NCBI GenBank assembly: GCA_025960445.1
Contig: JAICIT010000023.1
Location: 1 to 12,838, forward strand
Direction: 5' to 3'
From: Bradyrhizobium sp.
GTDB taxonomy: Bacteria; Pseudomonadota; Alphaproteobacteria; Rhizobiales; Xanthobacteraceae
DNA: 12,838 nt
In this document: one piece after another, positions 8,098-12,838 of the stretch
How the letters are laid out: each line of letters starts with the position of its first letter
Position numbering within the stretch: position 1 is the stretch's first letter
The notes under the pieces: generated by a model
The model's input: the letters and a program-made list of their open reading frames with translations, nothing else
Told to the model about the DNA's origin: nothing
Databases searched by the model: none
Program-made: the position numbers and the translations under genes

Positions 8098-10491
8098 ATG
8101 CTCGAAAAGAACGACGACAGTAAGGTCCACGTCGAGAAGGTCGAGCAGCGGCCAACCGCGAGCATCGCCTTCGGGCTGGAACGGATCGGCCTGATTGCGA
8201 TTCAGGCGCCGATCCTGTCCTGCATCATTCTTGTGGCGCTGATTGTCGGGGCGATCTTCGGCATTGAGCGGATCAAGATCGACGATTCGCTGAGCCAGTT
8301 GTTCCGGTCGAATTCCAAGGAATACCGTCAATACGAAGCGGAAACAAAGCGCTTCCCCGCGACCGAATTCGACGTGCTCGTGGTTGTCGAAGGCAAGACG
8401 CTGCTTGCCCGCGAAAATCTGGAGAAATTGCGTGAGCTCGTGACCGATCTGCAGTTGGTCGACGGCACACGCGGATTGATTTCTTTATTCTCCGCGCGCC
8501 AGGCGCCAGCGCCAGGCAAGCTGCCCGCCGCGCTGTTCCCGCCGGACCTTCCAACCGGCGCCGAGTACGACAAGTTTATCGAAACCGTCAAATCCAATGA
8601 GATCATTCGCGGCAAGCTGCTGTCCGAAGACGGCACGCTGGCGCTGATTGTGCTGTCGCTCGAGCCCGAAGTTGTCTCCGGTAACAAACTCGGTCCAACA
8701 ATCGGCGAGATTCGCAAGTTGATGGCGACCGACCTTGCGGGCAGCGGGCTGAACGCCGAGTTGTCGGGCGTTCCGGTTATGCAGCTTGAGATCCGCAACG
8801 CGGTCGAACGCGACGGGCTGACTTACAACGTGCTGGGGATCCTGGCCGGCTGCGTCATCGCCATCGTTTTCTTCCGCAAGATATCATTCATGGTGGTTGC
8901 GGCCTTCCCGCCGATGATAGCGATTTTGCTCGCGCTCGGTGGACTCGGGTGGGCCAATTTCAATCTCAACATGTTCTTGAACGTGATGACGCCGCTGATC
9001 ATGGTGATCAGTTTTTCGGATTCGATGCAGCTGACGTTTGCGGCGCGCGACCGCCTGATTGCAGGCCAGGACAAATTCACTGCGTTCAGGAATGCGGTTC
9101 TGGTGGTAGGCCCAGCTTGCGTCCTCACGCATGGCACCGCCGGGATATCGTTTATTGCCCTGCAATTCTCCGATTCCGACCTGATCCGCAAATTCGGCGA
9201 GGCGGGGCTTGCAGCCACTATCATTGCGCTGCTGGCAGTGCTGTCGCTGGTACCTGTATTCGGGGTGCTGTTCGTGCGGAACGAGCGGGTCTTCGCCGTA
9301 AAATTCCAGGGCGCTGACGCCGGCGTGCAGATGTTGCGCAATTTTTGCTATTGGATCGCTGTGCGCATGGTCAGCCGGCCCGGCCTCTTCAGCCTGCTCG
9401 CGGTGCTGTTGGTGGGAGGCCTAGGGGTCATATACGCAAACCTCGAGCCACGATATCGGTTGGCCGACCAGGTCCCGGATAAGCAACAGGCGGTGGCCGC
9501 AAGCGGGCGCCTGGATGCCAAGCTGACCGGCGCCAATCCGATCGATGTGCTGATCGAATTTCCGAAGGGCGCCTCGTTGTATGCGCCCGAAACACTGCAG
9601 ACCATCGCCGATGTCCACGCCGCCGTTGAGAAACAGGCTGGCGTTGGCAACGTCTGGTCACTGGAGACGCTGCGCCGATGGCTCGCCGAAAAGGCCGGCA
9701 GTTCCGACGTGGCGACGCTGAAGGAATACGTCAACCTGATTCCGGAGCATCTGGTACGCCGCTTCATTTCCGCCGATCAGGATGCGGTGGTCGTGTCGGG
9801 TCGGGTACCGGATCTGGACTCCAGCGAAATTCTTCCCGTGGTCGAGAAGCTTGATCATGCGCTGGACGCCGTGCGCAAGCAGCATCCCGGTTTCGAGATT
9901 TCCGTCACCGGATTGTCGGCAATTGCGGCCCGCAACAGCGCCAACATGATCGAGAAGCTCAACCGCGGACTTACCATCGAGTTTGCTCTGGTAGCCATTT
10001 TCATCGGGCTGGCGTTCCGTTCCGTGGTGGTGATGTTCTCCTGCATCCTGCCCGGCATTTTCCCGGTGGTGCTATCCGGCACGGTACTGTGGCTGCTCGG
10101 GGAGGGGCTGCAGTTTGCCAGCGTGGTGGCGCTGACGGTGTCTTTTGGTTTGGGGCTGAGCGCGACGATCCACTTCCTCAACCGGCTGCGGCTTGAGAGC
10201 ACGCCCGGCATCAGTTCCGAATTGGCTGTCGAGCGTGCAACCGTACTCGTGGGTCCGGCACTGATCCTCACCACGGTGGTGCTCGCCTGCGGTCTTGTGG
10301 TGACCGTGTTCTCCGACCTGCCGTCGCTGCGATTGTTCGGCTGGCTAAGCGCCTTTGCCATGGTGGCAGCATTAATCGCGGATCTCTTTATCCTGCGACC
10401 GACCGCGATGTTCCTGATCAACCTCTCGCAGCGGCTTCGCGGAATCTTTGGAGGCCCAAAACCGGCCGACGAAACCCGCGCGAAAAGTTAG
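8098..10491 (+). CDS. RND/MMPL-family transporter, possible lipid or hopanoid exporter
   Basis: A 797-residue inner-membrane protein with the internally duplicated RND plan. TM1 (about 31-55) is followed by a periplasmic domain (about 57-240; KIDDSLSQLFRSNSKEY is typical), TM2-6 (about 244-391), TM7 (428-448), a second periplasmic domain (about 450-620) and TM8-12 (about 627-768). TM4 carries SFSDSMQL with D308, while the equivalent TM10 segment FGLGLSATIHFLNR has Ser688 where an Asp is often found. The family exports lipids and other hydrophobic compounds using the proton gradient. Its place between hpnP/eutC and hpnC suggests hopanoid or phospholipid transport. However, canonical HpnN is longer (about 860-880 residues) with a different first periplasmic domain, so I withhold that name. 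The best start is ATG 8098, with GAGGA at 8082-8086 a little far upstream (11 nt). It may have its own promoter because a terminator follows eutC. Confidence 0.88.
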   Translation: MLEKNDDSKVHVEKVEQRPTASIAFGLERIGLIAIQAPILSCIILVALIVGAIFGIERIKIDDSLSQLFRSNSKEYRQYEAETKRFPATEFDVLVVVEGKTLLARENLEKLRELVTDLQLVDGTRGLISLFSARQAPAPGKLPAALFPPDLPTGAEYDKFIETVKSNEIIRGKLLSEDGTLALIVLSLEPEVVSGNKLGPTIGEIRKLMATDLAGSGLNAELSGVPVMQLEIRNAVERDGLTYNVLGILAGCVIAIVFFRKISFMVVAAFPPMIAILLALGGLGWANFNLNMFLNVMTPLIMVISFSDSMQLTFAARDRLIAGQDKFTAFRNAVLVVGPACVLTHGTAGISFIALQFSDSDLIRKFGEAGLAATIIALLAVLSLVPVFGVLFVRNERVFAVKFQGADAGVQMLRNFCYWIAVRMVSRPGLFSLLAVLLVGGLGVIYANLEPRYRLADQVPDKQQAVAASGRLDAKLTGANPIDVLIEFPKGASLYAPETLQTIADVHAAVEKQAGVGNVWSLETLRRWLAEKAGSSDVATLKEYVNLIPEHLVRRFISADQDAVVVSGRVPDLDSSEILPVVEKLDHALDAVRKQHPGFEISVTGLSAIAARNSANMIEKLNRGLTIEFALVAIFIGLAFRSVVVMFSCILPGIFPVVLSGTVLWLLGEGLQFASVVALTVSFGLGLSATIHFLNRLRLESTPGISSELAVERATVLVGPALILTTVVLACGLVVTVFSDLPSLRLFGWLSAFAMVAALIADLFILRPTAMFLINLSQRLRGIFGGPKPADETRAKS

Positions 10492-10558
10492 GGCGTTTCG
10501 AGCGAAGTGGACGCCGGTTCGCGTGAAGAAAACGCCCGATTCTGATTCAATCAGGATC
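10491..10558. repeat. Double-hairpin intergenic repeat, probable bidirectional terminator
   Basis: Two hairpins fill the gap between convergent genes. The first has arms GGGCGTTT (10491-10498) and AAACGCCC (10530-10537), with a nested GCGAA (10502-10506) / TTCGC (10518-10522) pair. The second has arms GATTCTGATT (10538-10547) and AATCAGGATC (10549-10558), one T-G wobble and a minimal loop. The GCGAAGTGGACGCCGGTTCG core and the CTGATTCAATCAG hairpin resemble a dispersed repeat I recall from Bradyrhizobium and Rhodopseudomonas intergenic regions. The first base overlaps the transporter stop codon. Confidence 0.6.
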
Positions 10559-10563
10559 GGCGG

Positions 10564-11064
10564 CTAGCTCTTCACCATCGTAATGGTCACGCCTCTGATC
10601 TCGCCCTTGGAATTGATCTGTACGGTTTGTTTGTTGCCGTTGGTCTTGAGCGACAGGTTGGCGGCGAATCCGTTGGCCTCGACAAATACGTCGATCTGAC
10701 CGCCGCCGGCCGTGCCCTGCAGATCGCCGAAGATGTTGCGGCTGGCTTCGCTCCATCGACCGGAAATGCGATCGCCCTGGCTGGTCACATCGCTGGTCAA
10801 ATCGAATTTGTAGCTATCGCTGGCGCAGCGCAAGTTCTGCTTCAGGCCGAGACCACTACCATCCACCTTATAGTCGGCTTTGCAACGAATCCGCTCGGTG
10901 GTCCCATCCGAAAGCGCGACCGTGCCGTTCCCGGACCATGCGCCGTTAAAGCCGGCAAACGGGCCAGACTGGGCATAGCTCGCTGAAAGGGACAGCATGA
11001 GCGCGGCCCCGACGCCTGCAGCCCTGACACCCTGCGCAAACAAACTGGACCCAAACCGTTTCAT
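10564..11064 (-). CDS. Secreted protein of unknown function, 166 aa
   Basis: I do not recognise a named family. The protein starts with a clear Sec signal peptide (MKRFGSSLFAQGVRAAGVGA, then a hydrophobic stretch to SASYA), with likely cleavage after Ala31. The mature part of about 135 residues is rich in G, S, T and N and looks all-beta. It opens with FAGFNGAWSGNGTVALSDGT and ends in TVQINSKGEIRGVTITMVKS. Two cysteines (in RIRCKADY and NLRCASD) could form one periplasmic disulfide. Such a small beta protein could be lipocalin- or barrel-like, but this is a guess. ATG 11064 is preferred to the adjacent GTG 11067, with an AAAAAGG run just upstream. It converges on the transporter across the repeat and is divergent from the Cys-rich gene. 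Nothing in the sequence ties it directly to hopanoids. Confidence 0.8.
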   Translation of the reverse strand: MKRFGSSLFAQGVRAAGVGAALMLSLSASYAQSGPFAGFNGAWSGNGTVALSDGTTERIRCKADYKVDGSGLGLKQNLRCASDSYKFDLTSDVTSQGDRISGRWSEASRNIFGDLQGTAGGGQIDVFVEANGFAANLSLKTNGNKQTVQINSKGEIRGVTITMVKS

Positions 11065-11534
11065 CACCTTTTTCCATCCATTTCGACGTCTATTGGGGAT
11101 ACGTCGCGCCGCATCGAAGTTTAGTGTCGGCCGTATAGCTTTGGTTCAAGCGAAACTCATGCCCACTTGAGCTTCGCTGCCGGGTTGGACACGTAGTCCC
11201 ACAATGAAATCCTTCCCGCGAACCGCATTCTGGCGAAATCAAATTGCCCCGAATTTTGGTCGATTTACAGCACCGCTAACTTAGTTGCTCGCCCGGCGCC
11301 GCCGCAACGGCCAATCGCGAATAAATATCCAGGAAAATAAGCGTGGAAATCCGCGCGAGGTTTGCTCGGCTGCGAAATTGGAACTGTGACCGCCGCAAAT
11401 TTGGCCGCATTTAGCAGTGCCTTTGGTCTCCTCGTTGCTGCGATATGCGGCGTCTATCATCCGAATCTTCGGTCCCGGTCGTGCCTTGCGTCATGAGGGA
11501 TTGGAATTCTTTGCCCTTGGAACAAAGGAACACG
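11065..11534. other. Divergent intergenic region without a recognisable gene
   Basis: These 470 bp lie between two divergent genes for secreted proteins. They are more AT-rich than the flanking coding DNA, especially about 11220-11400, as expected for promoters. I find no tRNA, no ORF with family resemblance and no well-spaced -35/-10 pair. GGAAC occurs at 11380-11384, 11519-11523 and 11528-11532, but none is followed at 16-17 nt by GTT, so EcfG control is not supported here. Confidence 0.4.
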
Positions 11535-11777
11535 ATGCGTAAATCCTTCCTGGCGCTCATCCTGGTGTCGTTGTCGGCTGCCACCGCCGCTAGCGCGCAA
11601 CCGCAGCCGCAACGCAGTGGCACGCCGGCCGAGCAGGCGGCCTGTTCGCGCGACGTCCAGCGGCACTGCCGTCCGGTCATTGATCAGGGCGATTTCACGA
11701 TTTTGGCCTGCCTTCAGGAACATCGTCCCAAGCTGAGCAAGGCCTGCGACCAGGTGCTAAAGGACCACGGCCAATAG
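11535..11777 (+). CDS. Secreted Cys-rich-repeat protein, 80 aa
   Basis: This is a short exported protein with a signal peptide (MRKSFLALILVSLSAATAASA, cleavage near residue 21) and a mature part of about 59 residues. The mature part carries one cysteine-rich repeat of the Golgi-apparatus-protein-1 / PF00839 type: C37-x7-C45-x13-C59-x11-C71, in the order ACSRDVQRHC, then DQGDFTILACLQEH, then LSKACDQVL. In bacteria such single-repeat periplasmic proteins are common and uncharacterised; the four cysteines probably form two disulfides. ATG 11535 is chosen because AAAGGA (11524-11529) sits 5 nt upstream and the signal peptide begins exactly there. An open frame back to 11445 adds 30 non-family residues. 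It precedes hpnC on the same strand, but a roughly 200-bp gap with hairpins and a candidate promoter argues against a shared transcript. Confidence 0.85.
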   Translation: MRKSFLALILVSLSAATAASAQPQPQRSGTPAEQAACSRDVQRHCRPVIDQGDFTILACLQEHRPKLSKACDQVLKDHGQ

Positions 11778-11784
11778 GCACTGG

Positions 11785-11835
11785 CGGCCTTCGCTCACGC
11801 TCGGCGCATTAGGCCGTTTGGTCGCCCTTCGGGCG
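11785..11835 (+). terminator. Two short hairpins after the Cys-rich gene, possible terminator
   Basis: CGGCCT (11785-11790) pairs with AGGCCG (11811-11816), which is followed by TTTGG. CGCCC (11823-11827) and GGGCG (11831-11835) pair around a TTC loop. Neither has a long T-run, so termination is only possible, not demonstrated. Confidence 0.3.
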
Positions 11836-11867
11836 CTACACGACCGCGCCGGAAAAGGCTGATAGGA

Positions 11868-11909
11868 TTGGTTTTGGGATCGTATTCCCCTATATGGGGT
11901 TTGCGATCC
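11868..11909 (+). promoter_or_regulatory. Candidate hpnC promoter overlapped by a long dyad (putative operator)
   Basis: TTGGTT (11868-11873) and TATATG (11891-11896), spaced 17 nt apart, form a plausible housekeeping-type promoter (3/6 and 4/6 to consensus). An inverted repeat covers it: arm GGATCGTATTCCCC (11877-11890), loop TATAT (11891-11895), arm GGGGTTTGCGATCC (11896-11909). Eleven of 14 positions pair. Since the loop is the -10 region, a dimeric regulator bound here would block polymerase. Transcription would start about 70 nt before the hpnC ATG at 11976. Confidence 0.4.
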
Positions 11910-11975
11910 GTTCGCATGCGCGGTAGCACCGCGAGCGATTCAGCCATTGTTTCAAGTGAATGTAGCCAACTTTTC

Positions 11976-12838
11976 ATGATCAGCGCGAGCGAACTGCGGT
12001 CCGGCAAGACGCATCGGGACGAGAACTTCCCGGTGGCTTCCTGGATCATTCATCCGCGTCACCGCGGGCTGATCCTGGCGTTCTACAATTTCGTCAGAAC
12101 CGCGGACGATATCGCCGATCATGACTCCCTTGGCGAGACCGAGAAGCTTCGGTATCTCGACCTCCTCGAAGCAGAACTGCTGGGCAACGGCGATAGCCAG
12201 CCCGAGGCGGTGAGGCTGCGGCACGCACTTGCTCAGCGTTCGATGCCGCCACGCCATGCTCTGGATGTTCTGACGGCTTTCCGCATGGACGTGTCCAAGC
12301 TTCGTTATGATAACTGGGACGAAGTGATCCATTATTGCCGATACTCGGCCATGCCGGTTGGGCGCTTCATGCTCGATGTTCATGGCGAAAGCCAATCGAC
12401 CTGGGCGGCATCCGACGCGCTGTGCGCTGCCTTGCAAATCAACAATCATCTGCAGGATTGCGGCAAGGACTATAGAAATCTCAATCGCGTGTATCTGCCG
12501 CGCGATGCGCTGGCTGCCGCAGGAGCCTCCGTGGAGGAGCTCGGGCGCGAGCGGGCATCCCCGCAGCTTCTGCGGTGCTTGCATTCGCTGGCCGCGCGAA
12601 CCCAAGGCTTGCTTGATGAAAGCAAATCGCTCAGCACCGAAGTAAGGGATTTTCGGCTCGGGCTTGAGATTTCAGTGATACAGGCGTTCGCCGACAAGAT
12701 CGTTGTTCTCTTAAAGGCGCGCGATCCGCTGAGCGAGAGAGTTCATCTTGGTCCAATCGAACTGCTCGCCCAGAGCCTTGCCGGAGTGGCCAGCGAAATG
12801 GCCCGGCGCGCGTCGGGACGACGGAGCGTCTCCAAGCC
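11976..12838 (+). CDS. hpnC: Hydroxysqualene synthase / squalene synthase HpnC (3' end outside window)
   Basis: At least 287 residues of a trans-isoprenyl diphosphate synthase-type enzyme; the frame is still open at the right edge, but little should be missing (usual length about 280-300). In the HpnCDE route, HpnD makes presqualene diphosphate from two FPP, HpnC converts it to hydroxysqualene and HpnE reduces that to squalene for hopanoid cyclisation. The landmarks are SELRSGKTHRDENFPVASW (5-23), FYNFVRTADDIADHD (36-50) with the first Asp motif D44-D45-x-x-D48, FRMDVSKLRYDNWDE (102-116), YSAMPVGRFMLDVHGE (123-138) and NNHLQDCGKDYRNLNRVYLP (156-175) with the second Asp motif D161/D165. ATG 11976 matches the family N-terminus. 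An in-frame ATG at 11916 would add 20 unrelated residues. No strong Shine-Dalgarno is seen at either. hpnD and hpnE would be expected just downstream. Confidence 0.93.
   Translation, partial: MISASELRSGKTHRDENFPVASWIIHPRHRGLILAFYNFVRTADDIADHDSLGETEKLRYLDLLEAELLGNGDSQPEAVRLRHALAQRSMPPRHALDVLTAFRMDVSKLRYDNWDEVIHYCRYSAMPVGRFMLDVHGESQSTWAASDALCAALQINNHLQDCGKDYRNLNRVYLPRDALAAAGASVEELGRERASPQLLRCLHSLAARTQGLLDESKSLSTEVRDFRLGLEISVIQAFADKIVVLLKARDPLSERVHLGPIELLAQSLAGVASEMARRASGRRSVSK

Noticed and set aside
8098..10491. Naming the RND gene hpnN outright
   Set aside because: Position fits, but length and first periplasmic domain do not match canonical HpnN as I know it.
11378..11402. EcfG promoter at GGAAC 11380 before the Cys-rich gene
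   Set aside because: No GTT follows at 16-17 nt.
11916..11975. Upstream ATG at 11916 as the hpnC start
   Set aside because: It adds 20 residues unlike HpnC N-termini and leaves only a very short leader from the predicted promoter. The 11976 start gives the expected MISASELRSGKTHRDENFP beginning.

Overview
The window looks like chromosomal DNA of an alphaproteobacterium from the Bradyrhizobium / Rhodopseudomonas group. The evidence is GC-rich codon use throughout, a HpnP-type hopanoid C-2 methylase, a HpnC-type synthase with strong similarity (from memory) to bradyrhizobial proteins, and an intergenic hairpin repeat (10491-10558) of a kind I associate with these genomes. No rRNA, tRNA, CRISPR, insertion sequence or phage gene is visible. 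Both ends cut through genes.

Layout. (1) 2-1803, + strand: the end of an HpcH/HpaI-family aldolase, then a full-length SAF-domain altronate/galactarate dehydratase, forming a small sugar-acid catabolic unit. (2) 1846-3606, - strand: a two-TM methyl-accepting chemotaxis receptor, convergent with the dehydratase. (3) 3607-3968: a 362-bp divergent intergenic region. (4) 3969-7896, + strand: eutB (ethanolamine ammonia-lyase large subunit), hpnP (B12-binding radical SAM hopanoid C-2 methylase) and eutC (small subunit), with hpnP lying between the two subunits of one enzyme. (5) 8098-10491, + strand: a 12-TM RND/MMPL transporter. (6) 10491-10558: a double-hairpin repeat between convergent genes. 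(7) 10564-11064, - strand: a small secreted protein of unknown function. (8) 11535-11777, + strand: a secreted 80-residue Cys-rich-repeat protein. (9) 11976-end, + strand: hpnC, the first gene of what is probably the main hopanoid/squalene biosynthesis operon, running off the window.

How the genes may work together. HpnC acts in FPP-to-squalene conversion, the first committed stage of hopanoid synthesis. HpnP methylates the hopanoid A ring at C-2. The RND transporter sits where a lipid or hopanoid exporter would be expected, but it does not look like canonical HpnN. EutBC deaminates ethanolamine, a possible product of phosphatidylethanolamine turnover. EutBC and HpnP both need cobalamin. The block can therefore be read as a membrane-lipid and B12-linked locus; that reading is inference.

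The least explained material is non-coding: a 14-bp-arm dyad over a candidate promoter before hpnC, a perfect palindrome inside direct repeats before the transporter, an inverted repeat with an EcfG-like sequence before hpnP, and the 10491-10558 repeat.
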